From: an uncultured Carboxylicivirga sp.
GTDB taxonomy: Bacteria; Bacteroidota; Bacteroidia; Bacteroidales; Marinilabiliaceae
DNA: 64,000 bases
Assembly (NCBI GenBank): GCA_947491945.1
Contig: CANLLN010000025.1
Coordinates: 1 to 64,000, forward strand
Reading direction: 5' to 3'
Positions 35,072 through 44,642 of this stretch are shown piece after piece. The position numbers and the translations under genes were made by a program. How positions within the stretch are numbered: the first letter of the stretch is position 1; each line of letters starts with the position of its first letter. The notes beneath the pieces are model-generated. The model was not told where the DNA came from. It saw only the letters and a program-made list of their open reading frames with translations, and searched no databases.

Positions 35072-36439
35072 TTAAGCAAACAAAAACTTAAAAGCTTCCT
35101 CTATCTTGTTGGCTTTGATAATCTGAATATCGAACTTATTAAGTTCCACGCCTTTCACATAGCTGGGGATGATGATGCTTTTAAAACCCAATTTGGCAGC
35201 TTCACCAATGCGTTGATCGAGACGCGTAACCGGACGTATCTCACCCGACAGGCCTACCTCGCCCGTCATGCAGATATCGGGCGAAATAGTCATGTCCATA
35301 TTGGACGATAGCACTGCCGTAATAACCGCCAGGTCAATGGCCGGATCGTTTACCTTTAGCCCACCGGCAATATTTAAAAATACATCCTTTTGTGCCAGTT
35401 TAAAGCCGGCACGTTTCTCCAGTACCGCCAGTAGCATATTAAGCCGGCGCAGGTCGAAGCCTGTTACCGAGCGCTGTGGATTTTGATAGGCCGCCGTGCT
35501 GGCCAGTGCCTGTACCTCAATTAGGAAGGGGCGAACGCCTTCCAAAGCTGCTGATATGGCCACGCCACTCATTTGCTTCTGTTGGGTGGCTAGCAGCAGT
35601 TCTGAGGGGTTGCTTACCTCACGTAAGCCGCTGCCCAGCATCTCAAAGATGCCAATCTCGTTGGTGGAGCCAAAGCGGTTTTTGATGGAGCGCAGGATGC
35701 GGTACATATGGTGACGATCGCCTTCAAACTGAAGCACCACATCCACCATGTGTTCCAATACCTTGGGGCCGGCCAGGCTGCCTTCTTTAGTGATATGGCC
35801 GATAAGAAAGACGGGGATGTGTTTCTCCTTACAAACGCGCAGCAGGGTAGCCGTGCATTCCCGTATCTGCGATACACTGCCCGGTGCTGACTCTATGCGC
35901 TCGGTTTCCAGGGTTTGCACCGAGTCAATAACCAGCACATCGGGTTGTTCGTTTTCGATGTATTTGAGCACATGCTCTACCGATACTTCGCTTACAACAT
36001 GGCAGTTATCGGCCGATGATGACGAAATGCGATCGGCACGGCGCTTGATTTGTTGGGGGCTCTCTTCGCCCGACACATACAATACTTTAACATCCGGTAG
36101 GTTAAGGGCCGTCTGAAGCACCAGCGTTGATTTACCAATGCCGGGCTCACCACCAATAAGTATCATGGCTCCCGGCACCAGGCCACCACCCAGCACACGG
36201 TTTAGCTCTTCGTTGCCCGTGCTCATGCGTGGCTGTTCTTCCACCGATACCTTTGATACGGGCACCGGTCTGGTGCGCTCCGCCAGTACTGTGCCCGGCC
36301 GGCTGTTCCTGGTCTTTCCGGTTATCTTGGTTTCTTCCACAAAGGTGTTCCACTCGCCACAGGCATAGCATTTTCCTTCCCATTTGGGCGATTCATTGCC
36401 ACAGCTCTGGCACACAAAAACAGATTTGGTCTTGGCCAT
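35072..36439 (-). CDS. radA: DNA repair protein RadA
   Basis: A 455-residue RecA-like ATPase that aids branch migration in recombination repair. It has an N-terminal C4 zinc finger (VCQSCG and KCYACGEW, residues about 9-32), Walker A GGEPGIGKST (near 92-101), Walker B VLVIDSVQT, and the RadA-specific KNRFGSTNEIG motif. The C-terminal Lon-like domain has GVRPFLIEVQAL and TGEVGLSGEIRPV. Full length. It is transcribed toward the repeat region. The heptose adenylyltransferase gene lies 156 bp upstream in the same direction, and that gap shows nothing notable. Confidence 0.97.
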   Translation of the reverse strand: MAKTKSVFVCQSCGNESPKWEGKCYACGEWNTFVEETKITGKTRNSRPGTVLAERTRPVPVSKVSVEEQPRMSTGNEELNRVLGGGLVPGAMILIGGEPGIGKSTLVLQTALNLPDVKVLYVSGEESPQQIKRRADRISSSSADNCHVVSEVSVEHVLKYIENEQPDVLVIDSVQTLETERIESAPGSVSQIRECTATLLRVCKEKHIPVFLIGHITKEGSLAGPKVLEHMVDVVLQFEGDRHHMYRILRSIKNRFGSTNEIGIFEMLGSGLREVSNPSELLLATQQKQMSGVAISAALEGVRPFLIEVQALASTAAYQNPQRSVTGFDLRRLNMLLAVLEKRAGFKLAQKDVFLNIAGGLKVNDPAIDLAVITAVLSSNMDMTISPDICMTGEVGLSGEIRPVTRLDQRIGEAAKLGFKSIIIPSYVKGVELNKFDIQIIKANKIEEAFKFLFA

Positions 36440-36595
36440 TTTATTTATTTTATTTTCCCGCGGATAAGGCAGATTATCGCGGATTTATTTTTAATCAATG
36501 TCAGGAGAGAAACTATTCAGTTCAATGCAAGCGTACTTCTTGCAATTGCCCTTTAAACACTGTCTTCATCCAGCTGCTCAATCTGCGAAAACTGA

Positions 36596-37090
36596 TTACA
36601 TCGACGCTTTAATTTTCTCAACAATGGAAGTAGTGGAGAAGCCCTCCACAAAATCGATGGTTTCCACCTTGCCACCTTTGGCCATGAGTATATCATAGCC
36701 CACTATGTCTTCCGCATTATAATCACTTCCTTTTACCAATATATCGGGCTGCAATGCTTTGATTAACTCATAAGGTGTGTCTTCGTCGAATAGAACTACC
36801 AGGTCGATAAACTGAAGGGCGGCCATTAAAATGGCACGGCTCTGCTCATCAACCACGGGCCGCTTCGGACCCTTGAGGCGTTGTACGGATGCATCGGTAT
36901 TGAGTCCCAGTATTAGTTTGGTGCCCAGGTCGCGGGCTTTCGATAAATAGTCGATGTGGCCGCGGTGAACTATATCGAAGCAGCCGTTGGTAAAAACGAT
37001 GGTCTCGTCCTTTTCTGCCCATTGCTTTACGGTGCTTTGTGCCGTCTTTCGGCTTTGAATTTTCGCCTGTATTGTATCGAGTTGAGTCAT
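36596..37090 (-). CDS. rfaE2: D-glycero-beta-D-manno-heptose 1-phosphate adenylyltransferase
   Basis: A 164-residue nucleotidyltransferase of the HldE C-terminal (RfaE domain II) type, making ADP-heptose for lipopolysaccharide core synthesis. The signature is [20 protein letters not shown], containing the HxGH-like HRGH motif, followed by [16 protein letters not shown] and the [17 protein letters not shown] block. The kinase half (RfaE1) is not fused and is not in this window. The gene is a single unit between panD and radA. Confidence 0.93.
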   Translation of the reverse strand: MTQLDTIQAKIQSRKTAQSTVKQWAEKDETIVFTNGCFDIVHRGHIDYLSKARDLGTKLILGLNTDASVQRLKGPKRPVVDEQSRAILMAALQFIDLVVLFDEDTPYELIKALQPDILVKGSDYNAEDIVGYDILMAKGGKVETIDFVEGFSTTSIVEKIKASM

Positions 37091-37169
37091 TGATATGGTG
37101 AATTGTTAAATCCTTAATTTGTTGAATCGAAATTGAAACCAATTGTAGGCTTTCGTACTTTCTCAAAAA

Positions 37170-37198
37170 TAATAAAACCCCGACATCTGTCGAGGTTC
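37170..37198 (-). terminator. Terminator after panD
   Basis: On the minus strand AACCTCGAC pairs with GTCGGGGTT across AGATG-like loop bases (37177-37198, one mismatch), followed by a T-rich tract. It lies about 40 bp after the panD stop. Confidence 0.7.
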
Positions 37199-37239
37199 TA
37201 CTATTATATTTTACTGTTGCCTGTTAACTAATGCTCGTC

Positions 37240-37590
37240 TTAAACCAATGCATTGGTGGCTGTGTCCGGAAATATGAAGGTAGGTTTAAACTGCTTAGCT
37301 TCTTCCAGCTCCATGTGACAATAGGTAATGATAATGATTACATCGCCCACGGCTACCTTACGGGCAGCGGCTCCGTTGAGGCAGATAACGCCCGAGCCTC
37401 TTTCGCCTTTGATTACATAGGTTTCCAGACGTTCCCCGTTGTTGTTGTTCACCACCTGTACCTTTTCATTTTCAATGATGTTGGCGGCATCCATCAGGTC
37501 TTCGTCAATGGTGATGCTTCCCACATAATTCAGGTTGGCTTCTGTAACAGAAACATTGTGTAATTTCGATTTTACAACCTCAATATTCAT
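37240..37590 (-). CDS. panD: Aspartate 1-decarboxylase
   Basis: A 116-residue proenzyme that makes beta-alanine for pantothenate. The self-cleavage site Gly-Ser is visible in [18 protein letters not shown] at about residues 24-25, yielding the pyruvoyl group. [12 protein letters not shown] and [21 protein letters not shown] are typical. It lies 4 bp after panC, forming a panC-panD operon. Confidence 0.96.
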   Translation of the reverse strand: MNIEVVKSKLHNVSVTEANLNYVGSITIDEDLMDAANIIENEKVQVVNNNNGERLETYVIKGERGSGVICLNGAAARKVAVGDVIIIITYCHMELEEAKQFKPTFIFPDTATNALV

Positions 37591-37594
37591 GATA

Positions 37595-38437
37595 CTATTT
37601 TTTGTATGTCACGTTATCAATTAATCTAACCTCTCCGGCAAACACTGCGATACATCCAACAATGTAATCACTCTCTTCCCAGTTGTCAACCGATTGTAGG
37701 GTATTGCCATCCACAATCTCAAAATATTCCACCTCCAATTGGTCGTTGGCATTGATGGTGTCTGTCACTTTTTTCTTCACCGCAGCTAAGGTGGTGTCGG
37801 GGACAAAGTTACAAGATTCGGATAAAGTACTGGCAATTAAGGGTGCATTTTTTCGCTGCTCCTCGTTCAGCAGCATGTTGCGCGAGCTCATGGCCAGGCC
37901 ATCTTCCTCACGCACTATATCGCAGTCTACAATCCTTACGGGCAGTTGCAACTGTTGGGTCATGGCACGTATAATGGCCAGCTGCTGAAAATCTTTCAGA
38001 CCAAAAAAGGCTTTGTCGGGCTGCACCATGTCAAATAAGCGACTGACCACTTGCGCTACTCCATTGAAGTGGCCGGGTCGGTACTTACCTTCCATCACGG
38101 TTTCCAGTGAGCCAAAGTTAAACTGTCGGGTGTCTTCTTGTGGGTACACCTCGCTTACCGATGGAGAAAACACCAGTTGGCAGTGTCCTGACAAACGTTC
38201 GAGGTCGCTGTTTAAGTCGCGTGGATAGCGCTCCAGATCTTTGGCGTTGTTAAACTGGGTGGGGTTAACGAAAATGCTAACGACCACAAAGTCGGTTTCG
38301 GCGGCCGCTCTTTTTACGAGCGACAAATGACCATCGTGCAAAGCACCCATAGTGGGCACAAAACCAACGGTCTTCTGTTTTCCTTTTTGGTCACCAATAA
38401 TTGATTTCAATTGGGTAACCGTATGAACTACCTGCAT
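37595..38437 (-). CDS. panC: Pantothenate synthetase
   Basis: A 280-residue enzyme joining pantoate and beta-alanine with ATP. Family signatures include [15 protein letters not shown] (HxGH-type HDGH), [35 protein letters not shown] and the MSSRNMLLN (KMSKS-like) loop. Its product needs the beta-alanine made by panD, 4 bp downstream. It is divergent from the GT5/DUF4270 unit, an arrangement common in Bacteroidota. Confidence 0.97.
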   Translation of the reverse strand: MQVVHTVTQLKSIIGDQKGKQKTVGFVPTMGALHDGHLSLVKRAAAETDFVVVSIFVNPTQFNNAKDLERYPRDLNSDLERLSGHCQLVFSPSVSEVYPQEDTRQFNFGSLETVMEGKYRPGHFNGVAQVVSRLFDMVQPDKAFFGLKDFQQLAIIRAMTQQLQLPVRIVDCDIVREEDGLAMSSRNMLLNEEQRKNAPLIASTLSESCNFVPDTTLAAVKKKVTDTINANDQLEVEYFEIVDGNTLQSVDNWEESDYIVGCIAVFAGEVRLIDNVTYKK

Positions 38438-38636
38438 GGCTAATGTTTATTTTAAATGACACATAAACAGGGACTAGGAGTGCCTGAATGGGTCAGAAAA
38501 AAATTGCGGGGCAAAGTAATAAAATACTTGTCACATTTGCAGCTAATATTATTAAAAAAGGGCTTTAAAAAATGTTATTTATCCTCCTTTTTGGGGCTTA
38601 AAAGCATTATATATTACTATGCTAATAAGGCCTTTG

Positions 38637-38667
38637 TTTGTCAGGTGGTTTATTTTTCGTACTTTTG
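38637..38667 (+). promoter_or_regulatory. Promoter of the GT5/DUF4270 unit
   Basis: TTTG (38637-38640), 19 bp spacing, then TACTTTTG (38660-38667) fits the Bacteroidota -33/-7 consensus. It lies 28 bp before the start codon. Confidence 0.75.
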
Positions 38668-38694
38668 CGTTTGCTAAAATATTCTACTACAATA

Positions 38695-39501
38695 ATGGAA
38701 AAAGCTAAAGTCTTATTCATTTCTCAAGAGATAACACCCTACCTCCCCGAGACGGAAATGTCTAAAATTGGTCGTTATTTACCACAAGGCATTCAGGAAT
38801 TAGGAAAAGAAATCAGAACGTTCATGCCTCGCTTTGGCTGTATTAACGAACGTCGTAACCAACTTCACGAAGTGATTCGTTTGTCGGGTATGAACCTGAT
38901 TATTGACGACACAGATCACCCGCTAATTATTAAAGTAGCCTCCATTCAGGCAGCCCGTATGCAGGTTTACTTCATTGATAATGAGGATTATTTTCAGCGC
39001 AAGGCTATGCTTGTGGACGCTGATGGAAATGAATTCGATGATAATGACGAGCGGACTATCTTTTTTGCCAGAGGCGTGCTTGAAACAACGAAAAAGCTCC
39101 GATGGGCACCCGATGTAGTGCATTGCAATGGCTGGTTTACAGCATTGGCACCGCTTTACATTAAAAAGGTCATGAACGAAGATCCGCACTTTGCCAATTC
39201 AAAAGTGGTGTATACCGTTTATGATAATGATTTTGAAAAAACCTGGAGCGATAATTTTAAGGAAAAGCTAAAGCTGGAAGGTGTTGAAGATAGTGACCTT
39301 GATGTGATGGAGGCCAATGATTATGTGAACTTAACCAAGCTGGCTATTTCCATGTCAGACGGTGTGATTCAGGGAAGTGAAAATATCCATCCTGAAATTA
39401 GCGCCTTTATTAAGGAATCGGGTAAGCCATTTTTAGGATTTCACGATGAAGAAAGCTATGTTAGCGCCTACAATGGTTTTTACGATTCATTGCTCGATTA
39501 A
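38695..39501 (+). CDS. Glycogen/starch synthase N-terminal (GT5) domain protein
   Basis: A 268-residue protein matching only the N-terminal Rossmann half of GT5 starch synthases: KVLFISQEITPYLPETEMSKIGRYLPQGI, then WAPDVVHCNGWFTALAPLYI. The usual KTGGL sugar-nucleotide motif is replaced by TEMSKIG, and the C-terminal catalytic half is missing. The gene is complete with its own promoter, so it is a family variant and not a fresh truncation; similar short proteins precede DUF4270 genes elsewhere in the phylum. Whether it transfers glucose is doubtful. DUF4270 follows after 12 bp. Start chosen at ATG 38695, after the promoter. Confidence 0.85.
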   Translation: MEKAKVLFISQEITPYLPETEMSKIGRYLPQGIQELGKEIRTFMPRFGCINERRNQLHEVIRLSGMNLIIDDTDHPLIIKVASIQAARMQVYFIDNEDYFQRKAMLVDADGNEFDDNDERTIFFARGVLETTKKLRWAPDVVHCNGWFTALAPLYIKKVMNEDPHFANSKVVYTVYDNDFEKTWSDNFKEKLKLEGVEDSDLDVMEANDYVNLTKLAISMSDGVIQGSENIHPEISAFIKESGKPFLGFHDEESYVSAYNGFYDSLLD

Positions 39502-39513
39502 CAACGAATACTT

Positions 39514-41286
39514 ATGAAGAAATTTTCTTTAAAAAAGATATCATTCAGAGCAGGCCAATTATTTGTTATTGGCCTTCTTTCTTTCACGGTGGCTTGTCAG
39601 GATGACCCGGCACGTCTCAGTGGCGATGTGCTACCAGAAGGTGAGATGATTAAAGGACATGTGCACGATGAGCATGTTTTAACAACACAAAATACGGCGC
39701 GGGAAAGTGTGCGAACCAGCGATGCCAGCTTTGGCATACTGGGTAGCCTGCTCGATCCCGAATTTGGCCGTTCCAATGCAGCTTTTGCGGTGGATTTCTC
39801 CATTGGTAATGAGGTGAAATTTAATGTGGATATACTGGAGTTAAGCGAGAGCAATGACACCATTATTTATGAAAATCACATCTTTGAGAAGTTCAACAAC
39901 AACATTGATACAGTGAGTGATGTGTGGCGTGTGGACAGCCTCGTGTTTAACCTGAATTATCAGTTTAACAATTGGTACGGGAATATGACGCATAAGCAGC
40001 AGGTGAATATTTATGAGCTGAACACCTCCTTGGGCAATTCCACACAGGAGTACTACAGTGATCATGATGTTACCGGCATGTATAACCAGGTACCAGTGGG
40101 CTCACGATCGGTCCATCCTAACGATGAAGTGCCCGACACCCTGCGCTCTCTTAATTGGATGAGTCTGTATGAGCACCCCGATAGTCTATGGAATCATCCG
40201 CAGTACCTGTGGGACAATGTGAAGGTACAGGAAGCGATTGATACGGCCTGGCTTGCTGAAGACTTTAAGGGCAATACCAGAACTATGAAATCATGGGGCT
40301 TTAAGCTGAGTGATGAGCTGGCCAATGAGTTTTTTAACCTGAGCGAATCGCAGTTAAAATCATCCGCCGCTTTCAAGGATTTCTTCAAAGGGGTATATGT
40401 AGCCCTCGATGAGTCTTCGTTAAGTAACGGAGGGGGCTGGTTACTAAAAACTCACCTGCTTAGCGGTAGTCAATCCATTGCTACGAATTTAACCATTCAC
40501 TTGTCGCGCGACCATAAATACCTGGGTAAGGATACGGTGATTCGCGATACCACCTCTTTATATGCTTATCAGTTCCCTATTAACCTGGAGAATGTGCGCT
40601 TCAATACTTATGAGCATGAGTTAAGTAGCAATATTGATGTGGAGGATGAAACGCCTGAGCGCGTGTATATCCAGGGAATGGCCGGTAGCTATATGAAGAT
40701 GCAGCTACCCGATGAAATGATATACTGGGTAGATTCCATCGGAAATCCTGAAAGAGAACAGAAGGAGCATTATAATCTGGTTTCTAACATTGAATTTTTT
40801 CTGGAGATTGACACGATAGCATCTGACCTGGATCGTTATCCGGCACCGGAGAAACTAACCATTAAGTGGATGAATGATGAGGGAGAACTGGAGGAACCGC
40901 TTTATACCGCTCTTGTAAATGGCAACACAATATCGTCACCCATATTTGGTACCAATGCCAATAGCAGTGGTCAGCGAAGTGGTGTTGGAGAGCGCGTAGT
41001 ACGCTACAGCAGTGAGGGTAATCCTGAGTTTTTGTATCGCTTTATCATGCGCGCCGATTACTTTAACTATGTGATGAGAGACTTATATGACAAGAAAATA
41101 AGGGGGCAATATGAACTAACAGATCCCGAGTTTATTAAGATATTCAATGATGCTTTTAAGTCAAGTTTCCTAGTTGGACCAGAGAATACGACTTCTACTT
41201 TTAGGCGCGTGGTTCTGCATGGTGCAGCTCACGAGGAGCGACCACTGAAGATGAATATTAAGTATTATCAATATCGTCCTAGATAG
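39514..41286 (+). CDS. DUF4270 domain lipoprotein
   Basis: A 590-residue lipoprotein (lipobox FTVAC, Cys28, then QDDPARLSGDVLPEGE). It matches the DUF4270 family by the N-terminal LSGDVLP region, the SFGILGSLLDPEFGRSNAAFAVDF block and long runs of beta strands. Families of this kind occur only in Bacteroidota. The function is unknown. It is co-transcribed with the GT5-like gene, and a strong terminator follows. Confidence 0.88.
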   Translation: MKKFSLKKISFRAGQLFVIGLLSFTVACQDDPARLSGDVLPEGEMIKGHVHDEHVLTTQNTARESVRTSDASFGILGSLLDPEFGRSNAAFAVDFSIGNEVKFNVDILELSESNDTIIYENHIFEKFNNNIDTVSDVWRVDSLVFNLNYQFNNWYGNMTHKQQVNIYELNTSLGNSTQEYYSDHDVTGMYNQVPVGSRSVHPNDEVPDTLRSLNWMSLYEHPDSLWNHPQYLWDNVKVQEAIDTAWLAEDFKGNTRTMKSWGFKLSDELANEFFNLSESQLKSSAAFKDFFKGVYVALDESSLSNGGGWLLKTHLLSGSQSIATNLTIHLSRDHKYLGKDTVIRDTTSLYAYQFPINLENVRFNTYEHELSSNIDVEDETPERVYIQGMAGSYMKMQLPDEMIYWVDSIGNPEREQKEHYNLVSNIEFFLEIDTIASDLDRYPAPEKLTIKWMNDEGELEEPLYTALVNGNTISSPIFGTNANSSGQRSGVGERVVRYSSEGNPEFLYRFIMRADYFNYVMRDLYDKKIRGQYELTDPEFIKIFNDAFKSSFLVGPENTTSTFRRVVLHGAAHEERPLKMNIKYYQYRPR

Positions 41287-41308
41287 TAAAAGATATTTTT
41301 AGCATAGT

Positions 41309-41338
41309 AAAAGGGCTGCTCATTGGGCAGCCCTTTTT
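41309..41338. terminator. Terminator between DUF4270 and yccF
   Basis: AAAAGGGCTGC (41309-41319) pairs with GCAGCCCTTTT across CTCATTGG-like loop bases, with T and A runs on both sides, so it can serve both converging genes. Confidence 0.88.
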
Positions 41339-41368
41339 ACATCCATATAATGACATCAGTATTGTGTG

Positions 41369-41737
41369 TCAAAGCACTGTTTTGCCAAATGGCACCAGCG
41401 CAATGTGTGCCAGCTTAAAATGCTGACGAGCAAAGGGAATACCGATGATGGTAATGGCCAGCAGCATACCAAACAAGAGGTGTGAAAGAGCTATCCAGAT
41501 GCCACCGATAAATATCCATAGTACATTCATAAGGGTGTTTAAGCAGCCGCTCGCCTGTGGTTTATTAACTACGCGGCTACCAAAGGGCCATAGTGCCAAG
41601 GCTCCCAGTTTCAGTGTTTGTAAGCCAAAGGGAATACCTATGATGGTGATCATTAATATCAGGCTTGCAACAAAGTACTCGATGGCAGTAATTAAGCCGC
41701 CAAATAGCAGCCAAATGATGTTTCCTAGAATGGACAT
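41369..41737 (-). CDS. YccF domain inner-membrane protein
   Basis: A 122-residue membrane protein with two copies of the YccF motif: ITIIGIPFGLQTLKLGALALWPFG (residues about 31-54) and ITIIGIPFARQHFKLAHIALVPFG (about 96-119). Each follows a hydrophobic segment, GGLITAIEYFVASLILM and GGIWIALSHLLFGMLLA. This internal duplication is normal for the family. Function unknown. Confidence 0.93.
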   Translation of the reverse strand: MSILGNIIWLLFGGLITAIEYFVASLILMITIIGIPFGLQTLKLGALALWPFGSRVVNKPQASGCLNTLMNVLWIFIGGIWIALSHLLFGMLLAITIIGIPFARQHFKLAHIALVPFGKTVL

Positions 41738-41777
41738 AGTGTTGATGTTTAAGGCCTGTAAGGGCGGTGATAATTAT

Positions 41778-41785
41778 CAAAATTA
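41778..41785 (-). promoter_or_regulatory. Possible -7 element of yccF
   Basis: Minus-strand TAATTTTG fits TAnnTTTG, 41 bp before the yccF start. The nearest -33 TTG (41812-41814) is 26 bp away, which is longer than usual. Confidence 0.4.
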
Positions 41786-41827
41786 CGAAACATTTTTTAA
41801 TTTCACAGTTGCAACAATACCGTGTTT

Positions 41828-42478
41828 ATGTACAGAGTAAAGTTCTTCCTGATAGGTGTTTTAATGAGTCATGGGCTCTTGGCCCAGTCGGTGTTGGTGG
41901 GCGGTAAGTTAGGCGTTTCCTTTCCGACCAACCTTGGGCCTTCTGGCGAGCGTTTTGGTTTTAAGGATCTGTCAAAACCAGGTATGCAGGCGGCTATTAT
42001 GGCCAAGTGGTTTTATAACGAAAGACTGTCTCTCGGAGCCGATTTTGGGTATCAGTATCAGGGTTCGTCCGATGTGTGGGATGTGGGTGACCGGGGGGAT
42101 ATTGATGTGTCGTATCAAACGCTTCGCCTATTGTTGAATGGCACCTATTATTTTAGTGATGATGTGCTGCGTCCCTATCTGGGTATGTCCTTTGGGGCTT
42201 ATTACTTGGTGAATACAATGGATTATCAATCAGATGATCTGTCCAACCCATCCACGGCCTATACAACCCGTCAGTGGAAGCCTGGGGTAGCGCCTCAGCT
42301 CGGTTTTTTATACGCCTTATCCCGCATTGTATGGCTCGATTGTCATATTCAGTTTGACCTGATACAGGATACCAAGCCCAGTGTAGTTTATATCCCCGGT
42401 TATGGCAATGCAGCGCAGAACTCACATAAGAGTCAAAATCAGTTTAGCGTAAATGTAGGTTTGCTTATTGACCTTTAA
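41828..42478 (+). CDS. Outer-membrane beta-barrel protein
   Basis: A 216-residue protein with a signal peptide (cut near HGLLAQ, residue 20) and about eight amphipathic strands, for example VLVGGKLGVSFPTNLG, LSLGADFGYQYQG, RPYLGMSFGAYYLVN and the final FSVNVGLLIDL. This is the pattern of small OmpX/OmpA-like barrels (outer membrane beta-barrel, OMP_b-brl). Ligand unknown. I start at ATG 41828 rather than the GTG two codons upstream. Confidence 0.8.
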   Translation: MYRVKFFLIGVLMSHGLLAQSVLVGGKLGVSFPTNLGPSGERFGFKDLSKPGMQAAIMAKWFYNERLSLGADFGYQYQGSSDVWDVGDRGDIDVSYQTLRLLLNGTYYFSDDVLRPYLGMSFGAYYLVNTMDYQSDDLSNPSTAYTTRQWKPGVAPQLGFLYALSRIVWLDCHIQFDLIQDTKPSVVYIPGYGNAAQNSHKSQNQFSVNVGLLIDL

Positions 42479-42504
42479 CATTGTAAGGGGCTCGAATAAC
42501 TGTG

Positions 42505-43119
42505 TTAAAACAGGCCGTGTAACTCAGCATTTACCTTGTCAATAATCATGCTCAGGTCTGTTTTGTTCTTAATAAAATCAATATTGTTGGCATCTATAAT
42601 CAGTAATTTACCTTTGGTGTATTGGTCAATCCAGGCCTCATAGCGTTCATTCAGGCGCTTGAGGTAGTCCAGGCGTATATTATTTTCGTAATCGCGTCCC
42701 CGCATCTGTATTTGATTTACCAGGGTGGGGATGGAGGCCCGCAGATAAATAAGCAGGTCGGGCGCCTTCACCATGCTGCTCATCACCTCGAATAAAGATT
42801 CGTAATTTTCATAGTCACGTCGGCCCATCAGTCCCATGTCGTATAGGTTGGGGGCAAAAATATAGGCATCTTCATAAATGGTGCGATCCTGAATAACAGT
42901 GGCACCTGACTGCCGTATCTCTTGCACCGATGAAAAGCGGCTTTTCAGAAAATAGATCTGTAGGTTGAAGGACCATCGTGTCATATCCTCATAAAAATCA
43001 GGCAGGTAAGGATTGTCCTCCACATCTTCAAAGTGTGCTTCCCATCCAAAGTGATGTGCTAACAGTTCGGTTAGCGATGTTTTCCCGGAACCGATGTTCC
43101 CTGCTACGGCTATGTGCAT
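42505..43119 (-). CDS. Deoxynucleoside kinase
   Basis: A 204-residue kinase of the dGK/dAK/dCK type that phosphorylates deoxynucleosides for DNA precursor salvage. The P-loop is GNIGSGKTSL (residues 7-16). DVEDNPYLPDFYEDMTRWSFNLQIYFL holds the substrate-binding Glu/Trp region, QDRTIYEDAYIFA is the DRS-like motif, and YLRASIPTLVNQIQMRGRDYE contains the lid. Which deoxynucleoside is preferred cannot be told from sequence. Its neighbour 11 bp upstream is the GH3-family gene in the same operon. Confidence 0.92.
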   Translation of the reverse strand: MHIAVAGNIGSGKTSLTELLAHHFGWEAHFEDVEDNPYLPDFYEDMTRWSFNLQIYFLKSRFSSVQEIRQSGATVIQDRTIYEDAYIFAPNLYDMGLMGRRDYENYESLFEVMSSMVKAPDLLIYLRASIPTLVNQIQMRGRDYENNIRLDYLKRLNERYEAWIDQYTKGKLLIIDANNIDFIKNKTDLSMIIDKVNAELHGLF

Positions 43120-43130
43120 AGTGCTTGTTT

Positions 43131-44642
43131 CTAATGATTCATTTTTAATAGCTCATCGATATATTCACGGTTGTTGGCGAGGCGAGGTATTTTATTCTGT
43201 CCTCCCAGTTTATCCTTACTCTTTAACCAGTCCATAAACAAATGATGGCGTGCCTCCACTATTTCAGGGGCATCGAGGGTGATGTTTTTATAGCGCTTGG
43301 CTTCGTAGTCGCTATTCACCTGCTGTAGGGTTGTATCCAGTATTTCCTTAAAATGCGTAAGTGAAGCCGGTGCTTTGTCAAACTCAATGAGCCATTGATG
43401 TGCACCTTTGGTATCTTCATCCATAAAAATAGGAGCAGCCGTATATTCCTTAATTATGGCATGGGTGTCGGCGCAGGCTTTCTCCAGGGCGCGCTCGGCA
43501 TTCTCAATCATCACTTCTTCGCCAAAAGCATTTATATAGTGCTTAGTACGGCCGGTAATAATGATGCGGTGGGGGCGCAAGGATGTGAAACGCACCGTAT
43601 CGCCTATCATATAACGCCATAGTCCGCTATTCGTACTAATCACCATGGCATAGTCAACACCCAGCTCCACGTTCTCCAGAGTTTTGGCATTGGGGTAGGG
43701 ATGGGTGATCTCACTCAAGGGGATAAACTCATAAAAGACACCATAATCGAGCATCAGCAGCATGCCCGGATCTGATAAGTCGTCCTGAATCCCAAAAAAT
43801 CCCTCTGAGGCATTGTAGGTCTCCTGATAATGCATCTTATCGGTTGGTATGAGCTCCTTGTATTGCTTACGATAAGGCGTGAAGTTAATACCGCCGTGTA
43901 TAAAAAGCTCCAGGTTGGGCCATATCTCCAGCAGGTTGGATTTACCACTTTGCTTTAATATGTGTTTGATGAGCACCAGAAACCAGCTGGGAACACCCGC
44001 CAGTGAGGTTACGTTGTCCTTGATGGTGGTGGCAGTTATCTTTTCCAGTTTGGCCTCCCACTCATCCATCAGGGCGATAGACTGCTCCGGTGTGCGGGCA
44101 AAATGTGTCCAAAAGGGCAGGTTTTCAATTAATATGGCAGATAAGTCGCCGTAGTAGCTGGCATTGCTAAAGTTATTAATTTGATGGCTGCCGCCAAGGG
44201 TAAGACATTTGCCACTAAACATATCCGAGTCGGGGTTGTTTTGAAGATAGAGTGCCAGTACATCTTTACCACCCCTGAAATGACAATCTTCCAGTGTTTC
44301 TTTGCTTACCGGTATAAATTTACTTTTTGTAGAAGTGGTACCCGAGCTTTTGGCAAACCATTTTATATCGCCCGGCCACAGTAAGTTGCGTTCTCCTTTG
44401 CGCAGGCGTTCTACATACGGACGAACTCCTTCGTAATCGCGCACAGGAACCCGTTCGGCAAAGGTACTGTAGTTATGAATATTTTTAAAATCAAATTCTT
44501 TGCCAAAAGCGGTGTTGCGAGCCGTACTCAGTAGTTCTCGCAGCTCGTTTTGCTGCACCGACTCGGGGTGTTGCTTAAAGTGCTCAATTTGCGCAAGACG
44601 GCGTGTATTCACCAATGATATAATGGAACTCAGTATAGGCAT
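43131..44642 (-). CDS. GH3 auxin-responsive promoter family protein
   Basis: A 503-residue member of the GH3 family, a branch of the ANL adenylating enzymes. Matching blocks are LLSTARNTAFGKEFDF and RVPVRDYEGVRPYVERLRKGE near the N-terminus, AKSSGTTSTKSKFIPVS (ATP-binding P-loop, near 112-128), YNASEGFFGIQ, and IGDTVRFTSLRPHRIIITGRTKHYINAFGEEV. In plants GH3 enzymes link amino acids to hormones; bacterial substrates are unknown. It lies in an operon with the deoxynucleoside kinase. Confidence 0.9.
   Translation of the reverse strand: MPILSSIISLVNTRRLAQIEHFKQHPESVQQNELRELLSTARNTAFGKEFDFKNIHNYSTFAERVPVRDYEGVRPYVERLRKGERNLLWPGDIKWFAKSSGTTSTKSKFIPVSKETLEDCHFRGGKDVLALYLQNNPDSDMFSGKCLTLGGSHQINNFSNASYYGDLSAILIENLPFWTHFARTPEQSIALMDEWEAKLEKITATTIKDNVTSLAGVPSWFLVLIKHILKQSGKSNLLEIWPNLELFIHGGINFTPYRKQYKELIPTDKMHYQETYNASEGFFGIQDDLSDPGMLLMLDYGVFYEFIPLSEITHPYPNAKTLENVELGVDYAMVISTNSGLWRYMIGDTVRFTSLRPHRIIITGRTKHYINAFGEEVMIENAERALEKACADTHAIIKEYTAAPIFMDEDTKGAHQWLIEFDKAPASLTHFKEILDTTLQQVNSDYEAKRYKNITLDAPEIVEARHHLFMDWLKSKDKLGGQNKIPRLANNREYIDELLKMNH

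Noticed and set aside
38456-38677. Open frame of 73 codons upstream of the GT5 gene
   Set aside because: It covers the promoter at 38637-38667 and has no recognisable features.
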